A stretch of DNA of 64,000 bases from an uncultured Mediterraneibacter sp. (GTDB lineage Bacteria > Bacillota > Clostridia > Lachnospirales > Lachnospiraceae), in NCBI RefSeq assembly GCF_934309415.1, contig NZ_CAKRDI010000008.1:42701-106700 (forward strand), given 5' to 3'. The notes beneath the pieces are model-generated. The model searched no databases and was not told where the DNA came from. It worked only from the letters and a program-made list of their open reading frames with translations. Shown piece after piece: positions 29,459 to 38,941 of this stretch. The first letter of the stretch is position 1, and each line of letters begins with the position of its first letter. The translations under genes were made by a program, and so were the position numbers.

Positions 29459-29621
29459 TAGAGTGTGTCTTAAAAATGCTTTCTGCAAGATATATGTCAC
29501 AATTTGTGGGAAATTTTGTCTGAATGAGGGCGGCGTAGCGGGCTACGTCAACCGAATGAAGGCAAAATATACCGCAAAGTGGGGCTGTAGATTGCAGGAA
29601 TGATTTTTCAGACACACTCTA
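29459..29621 (+). mobile_element. MITE family 1, complete copy A
   Basis: About 161 bp with inverted ends AGAGTGTGTCT and AGACACACTCT, bordered by T and A (TA-type junction). It is an imperfect palindrome centred on CGTAGCGGGCTACG, with no coding capacity. The reverse complement of copy B (42571-42734). It lies just behind the DUF3990-like pair. Confidence 0.9.
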
Positions 29622-29648
29622 AGATAGAGATTTTAAAAAATTACGATA

Positions 29649-29699
29649 ACGTCTTGCATGGATTCAAAATAAAAACAGGAATCCATGTAAGACGTTTTT
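29649..29699 (+). terminator. Strong terminator after the DUF3990-like pair
   Basis: ACGTCTTGCATGGATTC pairs with GAATCCATGTAAGACGT, followed by TTTTT. From 29700 to 29881 the sequence is very AT-rich with nothing else that I can identify. Confidence 0.9.
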
Positions 29700-29881
29700 G
29701 TAATTTGTGAAATATTTTGGTGCATAAACGGCTACAAAATTAAAAGTCAAAACATTTCCATAAACTCCTTGCTTCAAAGGAAATCTTATCTCTTTTAGAA
29801 AAAGTGTATATAAAAATAGATAGAAACACTTCAAAATAGCATTTAAATTCATAAAAAATACACAAAAACATATAAAACCTA

Positions 29882-29910
29882 TTGACAAGGTAGGTTAAAA
29901 GCGATATCAT
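29882..29910 (+). promoter_or_regulatory. Promoter of metNIQ
   Basis: -35 TTGACA, 17-bp spacer, -10 TATCAT, 50 bp before metN. No S-box riboswitch or T-box was found upstream, so control is probably by a protein or general signal. Confidence 0.75.
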
Positions 29911-29961
29911 ACGCATATCGAATCTGAGATACGAAAAACACACACAGATGGAGTGATGAGT

Positions 29962-30987
29962 ATGATAAAAGTAGAACACGCAAACAAAACCTTCTCCGGA
30001 AAGTACGGTAAGGTACATGCCCTGCAGGATGTAAGCATCCATGTAGAAAAAGGAGACATTTACGGAATCATCGGGTTCTCCGGAGCCGGTAAATCCACAC
30101 TGATCCGTCTTGTAAATGGACTTGAAACACCGGATAGCGGAACTGTAACGGTTCATGGAGAAGAACTTGGAAGTCTGAAGAAACCACAGCTTCGTAAGTT
30201 AAGAAGAAAGATCGGAATGGTATTCCAACAGTTCAACCTTCTGGAATCCAAAACAGTTTATCATAACATAGCCTTACCTCTGATTCTTGAGAAAGTACCG
30301 AAGGCTGAGATTGATAAGAAAGTGAAAGAAGTTCTTCAGTTTGTAGAACTGGAAGACAAGAAAGACGTGTATGTCAGCCAGCTTTCCGGTGGGCAGAAAC
30401 AGAGAGTCGGAATCGCGAGAGCATTGACAACAACACCGGATATCCTGCTCTGTGATGAGGCAACCAGTGCTCTGGATCCACAGACAACAGAGGCAATCCT
30501 GAAATTGCTTAAGAAGATCAACCGTGAGATGGGAGTTACGATCCTTCTGATCACACATCAGATGCAGGTGGTTCAGATGATCTGTAATAAAGTAGCAGTC
30601 ATGGAGAACGGACAGGTAGTCGAGGCGGGAAGTGTACTGGATGTATTCGGAAAACCGCAGGCACCGGTCACAAAGAGATTTGTTCAGACTGTTGTGAATG
30701 ATCAGATTCCTGAGAGCATCATAAGTCTTGTAAAAGAGCAGAAAGAACATTTCCGTGTAGAGCGACTGAAATTTATCGGAAGCAGCGTAAAACGCCCGGT
30801 TATCTCAGATATCTGTCACGTAGAAGGAATTGTAGTAAATATCTTGGGAGCAACTGTTCAGGAACTTCAGGACAACGTAATGTGTGTGTTCATCTTACAG
30901 TTGCTTGGATCTGAAGAGAAGATTCTGGAAGCAGAGAAACAGATTGACGAAAACGGAGTAATCCGAGAAAGGTTGGAGGTGATTTAA
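29962..30987 (+). CDS. metN: Methionine ABC importer, ATP-binding subunit
   Basis: 341 aa. It powers uptake of methionine. Walker A GFSGAGKSTL, signature LSGGQKQRVG and Walker B LLCDEATSALDP are present. The C-terminal 80 residues form the NIL domain that senses substrate (IVVNILGATVQ). GGAG lies 8 bases before ATG 29962. Its TAA overlaps the metI ATG by one base. Confidence 0.93.
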   Translation: MIKVEHANKTFSGKYGKVHALQDVSIHVEKGDIYGIIGFSGAGKSTLIRLVNGLETPDSGTVTVHGEELGSLKKPQLRKLRRKIGMVFQQFNLLESKTVYHNIALPLILEKVPKAEIDKKVKEVLQFVELEDKKDVYVSQLSGGQKQRVGIARALTTTPDILLCDEATSALDPQTTEAILKLLKKINREMGVTILLITHQMQVVQMICNKVAVMENGQVVEAGSVLDVFGKPQAPVTKRFVQTVVNDQIPESIISLVKEQKEHFRVERLKFIGSSVKRPVISDICHVEGIVVNILGATVQELQDNVMCVFILQLLGSEEKILEAEKQIDENGVIRERLEVI

Positions 30988-31655
30988 TGGATCAGCAGTA
31001 TTTTGGAGTTTCACTGGAGAAACTACTGACCAGTGGAGGACAGACTTTATATATGGTGGCATGGTCATTGATCATCGGAACCATCATTGGAATTATTCTG
31101 GCATTGATCCTTGTGCTTTGCCGCAAGGGGGGACTTGCAGAGAACCTGATTCTTTACAACATCGTAAGTATCTACATTAATATCGTAAGAAGTATTCCGT
31201 TCGTAATCCTCCTTGTAGCGATCATGCCGCTGACAAGAGCAATCGTCGGAACCACGATCGGAAGTACAGCATCGTTAGTACCGCTTGTTATTTACATCAG
31301 TCCGTATCTGGCACGACTGATGGAGAACAGTTTACTGGAGATTAATCCTGGTATTCTGGAAGCAGCAGAAGCGATGGGAGCCACAACATGGCAGACCATC
31401 CGTTACTTCCTTCTTCCTGAGACACTTGGTTCCATCGTTCTGGCACTGACAACCGGTACGATCGGACTTCTCGGAGCATCTGCGATGGCAGGATATGTAG
31501 GCGGAGGTGGTGTCGGAGACCTGGCACTGACTTATGGATATCAGAGAATGAACACACCACTGATGATCTTCACAGTTGTAGTACTAGTTATCTTTGTGCA
31601 GATCCTTCAGTTTGCAGGAAATACAATTTCAAGAAAATTAAGACAGCATAAATAA
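30987..31655 (+). CDS. metI: Methionine ABC importer, permease
   Basis: 222 aa inner-membrane protein with five predicted membrane segments and the EAA coupling loop (EAAEAMGATTWQTI). Overlaps metN by one base, ahead of metQ. Substrate inferred from the MetN NIL domain and MetQ partner. Confidence 0.92.
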   Translation: MDQQYFGVSLEKLLTSGGQTLYMVAWSLIIGTIIGIILALILVLCRKGGLAENLILYNIVSIYINIVRSIPFVILLVAIMPLTRAIVGTTIGSTASLVPLVIYISPYLARLMENSLLEINPGILEAAEAMGATTWQTIRYFLLPETLGSIVLALTTGTIGLLGASAMAGYVGGGGVGDLALTYGYQRMNTPLMIFTVVVLVIFVQILQFAGNTISRKLRQHK

Positions 31656-31670
31656 AAGGAGATTTACATT

Positions 31671-32522
31671 ATGAAAATGAAAAAATTTATTGCAAGTATT
31701 TTAGTAGCGACAACAGCATTTGGTCTTGTGGCATGCGGAAGCTCAGGATCAGGAGATTCTGCAAAAAGTGACTCAGCAGAAAGTTCAGATAAGAAAGAAA
31801 TCGTCTATGGAAAATCTCAGGGACCGTATACAGAGCTCTTTGAAGATGCCATTGTTCCGATCCTTGAGAAAGAAGGATACACAGTAAAGGGAGTTGATCT
31901 TTCAGATCTTCAGACAGCAGACGTTGCATTGAATGACGGAGATGTTGATGTCAATGTAGAGCAGCATACAGCTTATATGGAAAACTTCAATGAGAGTTAT
32001 AACGGAGATCTGGTTGCAATCAGCCCGATCCCGACAGTTCCGGCAGGTGTATATTCTGATAAATACGATTCCATCGATGATATTCCGGATGGCGCAAAAG
32101 TGGCAGTTCCAAATGATGCGTCCAACACAGCACGCTGCTATCTGATGCTTCAGAAGATCGGCTGGATCAAACTGGATGAGAATGCAGATTCATCCACAGT
32201 AACACAGGATGACATCGTTGAGAACCCACATAACATTCAGTTTACAGAGATGAACAGTATGACAATCCCGGCTACAATGGCTGATTTCGATTACGTAGCA
32301 ATCACAGGAAGCGTTGTATACAATGCAGGAATCGATGCTTCTACAGCACTTGCGAATGAAGATATTCAGGATTACCTTGTACTTCAGGTTGTAGTAAAAG
32401 AAGAGAACAAAGATGCAGCATGGGCACAGGCAATCGTAGATGCATATCACTCTGATGAATTCAAAGAGTATATGAAAGAAAATAATGATGGATTATGGTG
32501 GATTCCAGAAGAACTTCAGTAA
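31671..32522 (+). CDS. metQ: Methionine-binding lipoprotein (NlpA/MetQ family)
   Basis: 283 aa. Signal peptide with lipobox LVAC (Cys 22), then a Ser/Gly/Asp linker and the MetQ fold (YGKSQGPYTELFED, ALNDGDVDVNVEQH). It is lipid-anchored outside and hands substrate to MetI. Start ATG 31671 after AAGGAG, with an alternative Met two codons in. Confidence 0.92.
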   Translation: MKMKKFIASILVATTAFGLVACGSSGSGDSAKSDSAESSDKKEIVYGKSQGPYTELFEDAIVPILEKEGYTVKGVDLSDLQTADVALNDGDVDVNVEQHTAYMENFNESYNGDLVAISPIPTVPAGVYSDKYDSIDDIPDGAKVAVPNDASNTARCYLMLQKIGWIKLDENADSSTVTQDDIVENPHNIQFTEMNSMTIPATMADFDYVAITGSVVYNAGIDASTALANEDIQDYLVLQVVVKEENKDAAWAQAIVDAYHSDEFKEYMKENNDGLWWIPEELQ

Positions 32523-32559
32523 GTGGTTCTGAGCCTGAATTAAAGGAAGAGATTTCCTG

Positions 32560-32592
32560 GTTACTGTTTGCAGGTTACCTGTGAACAGTAAT
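32560..32592 (+). repeat. Repeat family 2, 33-nt hairpin unit
   Basis: GTTACTGTTTGCAGG with CCTGTGAACAGTAAT around TTA, in the gap after metQ. A second hairpin (CAGGGGGACA/TGTCTCCCTG, 32626-32651) follows before the amidohydrolase gene. Confidence 0.85.
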
Positions 32593-32705
32593 ATTTTCTG
32601 AAAATTCAGAATCATGGGATGGTGCAGGGGGACAGAAATTGTCTCCCTGTTATGGTATAATCAGATAAAATACATAGTTTGGCAAAAGAATGTGAGGTAG
32701 AAAAC

Positions 32706-34022
32706 ATGGATCAGACAGAAAAGTTAATTATAGACACAATCGATCAGCACAGAGATGAGATTATCGAATTTGCAAGAGATATTTATACACATGCGGAACT
32801 GGGATATAAAGAATTCCGTACTTCAGAAAAATTTGTAAATAAGATGAAAGAACTTGGACTTCATACAGAGACAGGATTTGCGATCACAGGAGTGAAAGCT
32901 TATCTGAATGAGGAGAAAAAGGAGAACGCAAGCCTTGCACTTTTAGGAGAGCTGGATGCTCTGAGAATCCCGGAACATGCCTATGTAAATCCTGAGACAG
33001 ATGCTGCACACTGCTGTGGACATCATGCACAGATGGCGGGAGTATTTGGTGCAGCGCTTGCACTTACAGTACCAGAGATTGCAGAAAAACTGGATGGACA
33101 GGTAGTATTCTTTGCCACACCAGCAGAAGAGTACGGTGAGATTGAATTTAAGAATCAGCTCCGTGAGCAAGGCAAGATTCGTTACGGCGGCGGTAAATGC
33201 GAGCTGATTCGTACAGGAGCATTTGATGACATTGATCTCTGCCTTGCACATCATATTCAGCCGGGAGATGAGATTCTGGTTGGAAGCGGCACAGGAAATG
33301 GCTTTGTATCGAAAGTAATCCGTTATCTTGGCAAAGCATCCCATGCAGCAGGTGCACCGGATAAGGGAGTAAATGCACTTTCCGCAGCGTCTCTTGGTCT
33401 TCAGGCGTTGGGACTCAACCGTGAGACTTTCCGTGACGAAGACTGTGTCCGTGTTCATCCGATTGTTACAAAAGGTGGAAATCTGGTCAATGTAATTCCG
33501 GATGAAGTAGTGATCGAGACGCTGGTAAGAGCAAAGACGATTGAAGCATTTACGGATGCGGCAAAGAAAACAGACCGTTCTTTCCATGCCGGTGCAGTGG
33601 CAATGGGAGCAAAAGTAGAGATTACTACACTGCCGGGGTATCTTCCGACACTTGCAGAGCAGGCTCTGCCGGAATTGAAGAGAGCAGCAGAACTTGCAGC
33701 ACCGGAAGTACCTGTAAGAGAGGCCACGGGACATTCCGGCGGCTCTACAGATGTAGGAGATGTGCAGCATCTGATGCCTGTTTATACATTCAACACAGGT
33801 GGTGTAAAAGGCGGACTTCACCAGATTAACTTTGAAGTAACAAATGAAGAAGAAGCTTATATTGATACAGCGAAAATGTTTGCACTGGCAGCATATGGAC
33901 TGCTGAAAGAGAAAGCTGCAAGAAGCAGAGAGCTGGTTGAGAATTACAAACCAGTATTCAAAGATTCTGTGGAATATACAAAATTTATGGAGCAGTTTGA
34001 TTCTAAGGAAGTACTTGATTAA
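32706..34022 (+). CDS. M20-family amidohydrolase (AbgB/HipO-like)
   Basis: 438 aa zinc-dependent amidase or peptidase. Metal-site motifs are LLGELDALRIPEH, CCGHHAQMAG, PAEEYGE and, near the C-terminus, GHSGGSTDVGDV. The insert from about 210 to 320 is the dimerisation domain. The subfamily cleaves N-acyl or N-aminobenzoyl amino acids. Being directly after metNIQ, it may release methionine from N-acyl-methionine taken up by that importer; this is inference. Start 32706 with GAGGT upstream. Confidence 0.85.
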   Translation: MDQTEKLIIDTIDQHRDEIIEFARDIYTHAELGYKEFRTSEKFVNKMKELGLHTETGFAITGVKAYLNEEKKENASLALLGELDALRIPEHAYVNPETDAAHCCGHHAQMAGVFGAALALTVPEIAEKLDGQVVFFATPAEEYGEIEFKNQLREQGKIRYGGGKCELIRTGAFDDIDLCLAHHIQPGDEILVGSGTGNGFVSKVIRYLGKASHAAGAPDKGVNALSAASLGLQALGLNRETFRDEDCVRVHPIVTKGGNLVNVIPDEVVIETLVRAKTIEAFTDAAKKTDRSFHAGAVAMGAKVEITTLPGYLPTLAEQALPELKRAAELAAPEVPVREATGHSGGSTDVGDVQHLMPVYTFNTGGVKGGLHQINFEVTNEEEAYIDTAKMFALAAYGLLKEKAARSRELVENYKPVFKDSVEYTKFMEQFDSKEVLD

Positions 34023-34049
34023 TATTTGAGAAATTTAGTTGCAGAAGAA

Positions 34050-34106
34050 ACAATGCAGGGGATTATGGAGAAAATTACAATTTCATAATCTCCTGCATTG
34101 TGTATG
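34050..34106 (+). terminator. Hairpin after the M20 gene
   Basis: ACAATGCAGG(G)GATTATG pairs with CATAATCTCCTGCATTGT around a 16-nt loop. It has no T-run, so termination may be Rho-dependent or the hairpin only stabilises the mRNA. Confidence 0.65.
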
Positions 34107-34136
34107 TTCGAAGTATAGTTATAAATGGTAAGATGT

Positions 34137-34169
34137 GTTACTGTTTGCAGCTATGCTGTGAACAGTAAC
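34137..34169 (+). repeat. Repeat family 2, 33-nt hairpin unit
   Basis: Identical over all 33 bases to 62633-62665. Arms GTTACTGTT and AACAGTAAC; inner GCAGC/GCTG around TAT. The rest of the 34.17-34.36 kb gap shows only a TATAAT near 34224 as a possible -10. Confidence 0.9.
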
Positions 34170-34364
34170 ACGTTATAGGATCTGATCATAAATAAAATTA
34201 CATGCTACTGGCAGAAGCAATTAAAATCAAGTATAATAAATCTGTATTGCCATTGGCGAAAATATGATAGCTCTAAATGATAGCTAAAAGGGATGCGTAA
34301 CAGGAAAGATAGAGTATAGAGCTTCAGACAGATAAGATTTACAAGAAAAGAGGCAAATTAATTT

Positions 34365-36917
34365 ATGGCACAGATTTATGCATTGAAGACAGACGAAATT
34401 CAGGAATATGAAAGAAAACATCAGGAAGAAGTACGCAGGCTCGCAGGAGAATGCATGGTCATTCTGGAGAATGACGGAGCTCTTCCGCTGAAAGAAAATA
34501 CAAAGAAACTGGCACTTTTTGGAACTGGAGCAAGACATACGATCAAAGGCGGAACAGGATCAGGAGATGTCAATGTGCGCGAGAGCATTTCTATTGCTCA
34601 GGGACTGGAAGAGGCTGGATTCGAACTGGTTACAGGCAGCTGGCTGGATCGTTATGACCAGATACTTGCAGAAGCACAGGAAAACTATCTGAAAAAACTG
34701 CAGCACATTTCAGAGGAAACCGGTGCACCAACCGTTATAGTTGGATTTGAACATCCATTTGAAGCACCAGAGCAGCCGGAGATTACAGCAGAAGATGTGA
34801 AAGAAGCAGATGCAGCGATCTATGTGATTTCCAGAAATTCCGGAGAAGGAAAAGACAGAAAAGCTGAAAAAGGGGATTACTATTTAGACGATGCAGAACT
34901 TGCGAATATCCGTTTTATGACAGAACATTATCAGAACTGCATTGTACTGTTGAACGTAGGTGGAATCATTGACCTGACAGAATTAAAGAAAATCGAAGGC
35001 GTGAAGGCACTTGTACTGGTTGGACAGACTGGAAACATCGGCGGTTATTCAGTGGCAGATGTCCTGACAGCAAAGACATATCCGTCCGGAAAGCTCACAG
35101 ACACATGGGCAAAATCTTATGATGAGTATCCGTCTTCTGCGACATTCAGTTATCGTAATGGAGATCTGGATGATGAATATTACAGTGATGGAATCTATGT
35201 GGGTTACCGTTATTTTGATACATTTGGTGTGATGCCGCTGTATTGCTTCGGATATGGAAAGAGCTATACAGAATTCGAACTTACAACGAAAAAAGTTACT
35301 GCGGATGAAGAGACAGTAACTGTAGAGGTTGAAGTAAAGAACATCGGTGATACTTATCCGGGAAGAGAAGTAGTTCAGGTTTATTATTCTGCTCCAAACG
35401 GTCTGATTGAAAAACCGACACAGGAACTTGCGGGATTTGCGAAAACTAAGCTGCTTGCACCGGGAGAGTCGGAAGTTGTGACTGTGACATTTGCCACAAC
35501 TGATATGGCTTCCTACGATTCTTATGATGCAGCATGGGTAATGGAAGAGGGCGAATATGTAATCCGTGTTGGAAACAGCTCCCGTACAACAAAGATTGCA
35601 ATGACGATCGATCTGGATGAGACTGTCAGAACGCTTCAGCTTAAGAAAGTGATGAAAGACTCTGTGCTTGTCAAAGAGATTCATCACATGCTCCCGCTTT
35701 TTGAACTTGATCTGGATGATACACCGTTCAATAAAGTGATTACCATCAGTTCAGAGAAGATGCAGACAAAGTTTGCTGAATATGAAGTAATGCGGAGAAC
35801 TCTGAAAGATAAGAAACCAGAGCAGGTGCTGACGCTGGAAGATGTGAAAGAAGGAAAGGCAACGATTGATGAATTGGTTGCGCAGCTTACAGTGGAAGAA
35901 ATGGCAGAACTCTGTGTGGGAACAGAGCGAGAACTCGGTGGTGGTAATGTGGTTGGTTCTGCTTCTGCATGTGTGCCGGGGGCAGCAGGAGACACCACTT
36001 CTTCACTGATGAAAACAAGAAAAGTTCCGAATCTGATTCTGGCAGACGGACCGGCTGGTTTACGTCTGCAGAAACATTTCAAGACAGATAAGGATGGAAA
36101 TAAGCTTCCGGGCGGCGAACAGTTTGGTCTGGAAATCGCACCATTTGCAGAAAATCTTCCGGAGGATGTAGTAGATTATTATCAGTACTGTACTGCAATC
36201 CCGATCGCGACAACACTGGCACAGTCCTGGGATATGGATCTGATCCAGAGAATGGGACAGATCGTCGGAGAAGAGATGAAGCTGTTCCATGTACATCTGT
36301 GGCTTGCTCCGGGAATGAATATTCACAGAAACCCACTGTGTGGACGTAATTTTGAGTATTATTCTGAAGATCCGGTACTTGCAGGTCTTTGTGCTGCAGC
36401 AGACACAAAAGGTGTTCAGTCCTGTGGCGGACAGGGAACAACGATCAAACATTTTGCAGGAAATAATCAGGAAGACAACCGTATGTTCACAAATGCACAT
36501 ATCAGTGAGCGTGCTCTGCGAGAAATTTATCTCAAAGGCTTTGAGATCGCAGTGAAAACAGCACAGCCTTATGCAATTATGACATCCTATAATCTGATTA
36601 ATGGAGTCCATGCGGCAAATAACTACGATCTGCTTCAGAACGTTGCAAGAGATGAGTGGGGATTTGAAGGACTTGTGATGACAGACTGGTACACCTCACA
36701 GGATACTTCTGCGATGGGAATGGTATCTCCTTCCGGAAAATATACACATTCCAGCAGTGTTCAGTGTATTAAAGCCGGAAATGATCTGCAGATGCCGGGA
36801 TGCCAGCAGAATGTAGATGATATCGTAAATGCTGTGAAAGAAGGAAAAGAGATCAATAAGGCAGATCTGCAGCAGTGTGCGAAACATATTTTGAATGTTG
36901 CAGTGAAGACATTATAA
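34365..36917 (+). CDS. Glycoside hydrolase family 3 beta-glucosidase, domain-permuted
   Basis: 850 aa, no signal peptide, so intracellular. The usual order is reversed: the alpha/beta sandwich domain is first (about 20-250), then a fibronectin-III-like domain (about 310-410, VEVEVKNIGDTYPGREVVQVYY). The TIM-barrel comes last (about 500-845), with nucleophile Asp in LVMTDWYTSQD and sugar-binding KHFAGNNQE. Permuted GH3 enzymes are known from rumen Clostridia such as Ruminococcus albus and Butyrivibrio. It removes beta-linked glucose or a related sugar; the substrate is not fixed by sequence. Confidence 0.9.
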   Translation: MAQIYALKTDEIQEYERKHQEEVRRLAGECMVILENDGALPLKENTKKLALFGTGARHTIKGGTGSGDVNVRESISIAQGLEEAGFELVTGSWLDRYDQILAEAQENYLKKLQHISEETGAPTVIVGFEHPFEAPEQPEITAEDVKEADAAIYVISRNSGEGKDRKAEKGDYYLDDAELANIRFMTEHYQNCIVLLNVGGIIDLTELKKIEGVKALVLVGQTGNIGGYSVADVLTAKTYPSGKLTDTWAKSYDEYPSSATFSYRNGDLDDEYYSDGIYVGYRYFDTFGVMPLYCFGYGKSYTEFELTTKKVTADEETVTVEVEVKNIGDTYPGREVVQVYYSAPNGLIEKPTQELAGFAKTKLLAPGESEVVTVTFATTDMASYDSYDAAWVMEEGEYVIRVGNSSRTTKIAMTIDLDETVRTLQLKKVMKDSVLVKEIHHMLPLFELDLDDTPFNKVITISSEKMQTKFAEYEVMRRTLKDKKPEQVLTLEDVKEGKATIDELVAQLTVEEMAELCVGTERELGGGNVVGSASACVPGAAGDTTSSLMKTRKVPNLILADGPAGLRLQKHFKTDKDGNKLPGGEQFGLEIAPFAENLPEDVVDYYQYCTAIPIATTLAQSWDMDLIQRMGQIVGEEMKLFHVHLWLAPGMNIHRNPLCGRNFEYYSEDPVLAGLCAAADTKGVQSCGGQGTTIKHFAGNNQEDNRMFTNAHISERALREIYLKGFEIAVKTAQPYAIMTSYNLINGVHAANNYDLLQNVARDEWGFEGLVMTDWYTSQDTSAMGMVSPSGKYTHSSSVQCIKAGNDLQMPGCQQNVDDIVNAVKEGKEINKADLQQCAKHILNVAVKTL

Positions 36918-36979
36918 TTTATCTGTAAAGTAAATTTAAGCATTGGGATAAGATAGAAAAAATAAAAAGATAGTTATTG

Positions 36980-37024
36980 AGCCCTGAATCAGTGATTCCA
37001 TTTTTCACGGATTCAGGGTTTTTC
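36980..37024 (+). terminator. Terminator after the GH3 gene
   Basis: GCCCTGAATC pairs with GATTCAGGG, then TTTTT. Confidence 0.9.
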
Positions 37025-37169
37025 GCGCTGCTTCTCGCATAAAATCTGTACTTTTGTGTAAAATCGTGCTACAATTTAACAGTTAAACTGCAATTTAGCA
37101 TGGTAAAGCGGCAATATAAGACACGCTCTGATTTTGGGGAGCCGTATAAAAGGAAAGGAATAAGAGAGA

Positions 37170-38567
37170 ATGTTAGCTACAATAGAATCAGTCAATAACG
37201 TAGTGAATGACTTCATCTGGGGTGTACCGGCCATGATCTGTATCATCGGTGTAGGACTTCTGCTGAGTGTCCGTACAGGATTCTTACAGATCCGAAAATT
37301 CCCTTATGCGATGAAAGTTACGATTGGAAGAATGCTGAGAAAAAGAGATGCTTCCGATGGAGCACTGACTCCGTTTCAGGCGGTATGTACAGCACTGGCT
37401 GCTACTGTTGGAACCGGTAATATCGCGGGGGTGGCAGGTGCCATTGCAATCGGAGGACCGGGAGCAGTCTTCTGGATGTGGATTTCTGCGATCCTTGGAA
37501 TGTGTACAAAGTTTTCAGAAGTAACTCTGGCAGTACATTTCCGTGAGAAAAATGCAGAAGGAGATCTGGTCGGAGGACCAATGTATTACATCAAAAATGG
37601 TCTGAAGAAAAAATGGCTCTGGCTTGCATATTTGTTTGCAGCATTTGGTGTGCTGACCGTATTCGGAACAGGAAATGCAACGCAGGTAAATACAATCACA
37701 ACTGCAATTGATTCTGCTTTGTTTAATTATGGAGTGATCGGTGAAAGCAATGTTGGAACATTAAATCTGGTGATCGGAATCATTCTGGCAGTATTGATTG
37801 GATTGATTCTTCTCGGAGGAATCAAGAGAATCGGACAGGTAACAGAAAAGCTGGTTCCGTTCATGGCAGTGATTTATATCATTCTTGCATTGGGTGTTGT
37901 GATTTTGAACTATCAGAATATCCCGTCAGTATTTGCTTCTATTTTTAAAGGAGCGTTTTCACCGGCATCGGTGACAGGAGGGGCAGTAGGATCTTTCTTC
38001 ATGAGTATGAAGAAGGGAGTATCCAGAGGAATCTTCTCCAATGAAGCCGGACTTGGTACAGGTTCTATCGCACATGCCTGTGCAGATACAAGAAAACCTG
38101 TAAAACAGGGATTCTTCGGAATCTTTGAGGTATTTGTAGATACAATCGTAATCTGTACACTGACAGCACTGGTAATTCTGTGCAGCGGTGTGCCGGTCGG
38201 ATATGGAGCTGCTGCAGGAGCAGAACTTACAATCCTTGGATTTACATCTACATATGGAAACTGGGTATCCATTTTTACAGCCGTTGCAATGTGCTGCTTT
38301 GCATTTTCTACAATCATCGGCTGGGGACTTTATGGAACCCGTTGTGTAGAATTTCTTCTTGGAACAAAGGCCAACAAACCATTTATGGTGCTTTACGCAC
38401 TGGTGGCAATCGTTGGTGCAACAATGGAACTTGGACTGATGTGGAATATCGCAGAGACATTTAACGGTCTGATGGTAATTCCGAACCTGATCGCAGTCTT
38501 CCTGCTGTCCGGTGTGGTTGTAAAACTGGTGAAAGAATATTTTGCCGGAGAAGGAAAAGACGCGTAA
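37170..38567 (+). CDS. Alanine/glycine:sodium symporter (AGCS family)
   Basis: 465 aa, about 11 membrane helices. The family signatures GTGNIAGVAGAIAIGGPGA near residue 85 and SNEAGLGTGSIAHA near residue 290 line the substrate and sodium sites. Imports alanine, glycine or related amino acids. Single gene between two terminators; no linked regulator. Confidence 0.93.
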   Translation: MLATIESVNNVVNDFIWGVPAMICIIGVGLLLSVRTGFLQIRKFPYAMKVTIGRMLRKRDASDGALTPFQAVCTALAATVGTGNIAGVAGAIAIGGPGAVFWMWISAILGMCTKFSEVTLAVHFREKNAEGDLVGGPMYYIKNGLKKKWLWLAYLFAAFGVLTVFGTGNATQVNTITTAIDSALFNYGVIGESNVGTLNLVIGIILAVLIGLILLGGIKRIGQVTEKLVPFMAVIYIILALGVVILNYQNIPSVFASIFKGAFSPASVTGGAVGSFFMSMKKGVSRGIFSNEAGLGTGSIAHACADTRKPVKQGFFGIFEVFVDTIVICTLTALVILCSGVPVGYGAAAGAELTILGFTSTYGNWVSIFTAVAMCCFAFSTIIGWGLYGTRCVEFLLGTKANKPFMVLYALVAIVGATMELGLMWNIAETFNGLMVIPNLIAVFLLSGVVVKLVKEYFAGEGKDA

Positions 38568-38573
38568 GGAGTT

Positions 38574-38588
38574 TCAGACACACTCTAG
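38574..38588 (+). repeat. MITE family 1, terminal fragment
   Basis: TTCAGACACACTCTA, the right MITE end only, 7 bp after the symporter stop codon. Confidence 0.7.
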
Positions 38589-38637
38589 TGTCTGGAAAAT
38601 TCTAGAATAAACTGTTTTATATGAAAATGAAATAAAA

Positions 38638-38688
38638 AAGAAGTGGGCTTATAAGAACGAGAGCAGTTTTTATAAGCCCACTTTTTTG
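38638..38688 (+). terminator. Terminator after the alanine symporter
   Basis: AAGTGGGCTTATAA pairs with TTATAAGCCCACTT, ending in a run of T. Confidence 0.9.
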
Positions 38689-38701
38689 TAAATGAAGATA
38701 C

Positions 38702-38860
38702 GTTACTGTTTACAGCTATGCTGTGATGTGAACAGGAACAACCTACAGTTACTGTTCACCCCCCCATGTCAATCACTCCGCTGATTGGCATGGAGGATGC
38801 ACGTATTGTCTTGAATGTATCTCGCCCATCGCCAAAGGCGATTTTAAATGGCGAGAAAAA
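38702..38860 (-). repeat. Repeat family 2, inverted partial composite
   Basis: A 33-nt-type hairpin at 38702-38739 is followed by GTTACTGTTCAC, then the third and second hairpins of the element in reverse order (CATGTCAATCACTCCGC, then CTCGCCCATCGCC with GGCGATT...GGCGAG). The far-end first hairpin is missing. It sits just upstream of the yedF promoter. Confidence 0.85.
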
Positions 38861-38871
38861 AATATTACAAT

Positions 38872-38900
38872 TTGATAACCTGTACAGAAAATGTTATACT
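38872..38900 (+). promoter_or_regulatory. Promoter of yedF and the sel genes
   Basis: -35 TTGATA, 17-bp spacer, -10 TATACT, 42 bp before the yedF start. The only clear promoter before selD, so yedF-selDAB is probably one unit. Confidence 0.75.
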
Positions 38901-38941
38901 AGAATTTAGAAGCCTGATTAAGGAAAAAGGAGCGATATATT

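Noticed and set aside
29700..29961. S-box or T-box before metNIQ
   Set aside because: I looked for SAM riboswitch and T-box conserved sequences and found none; the region is plain AT-rich DNA with a normal promoter.
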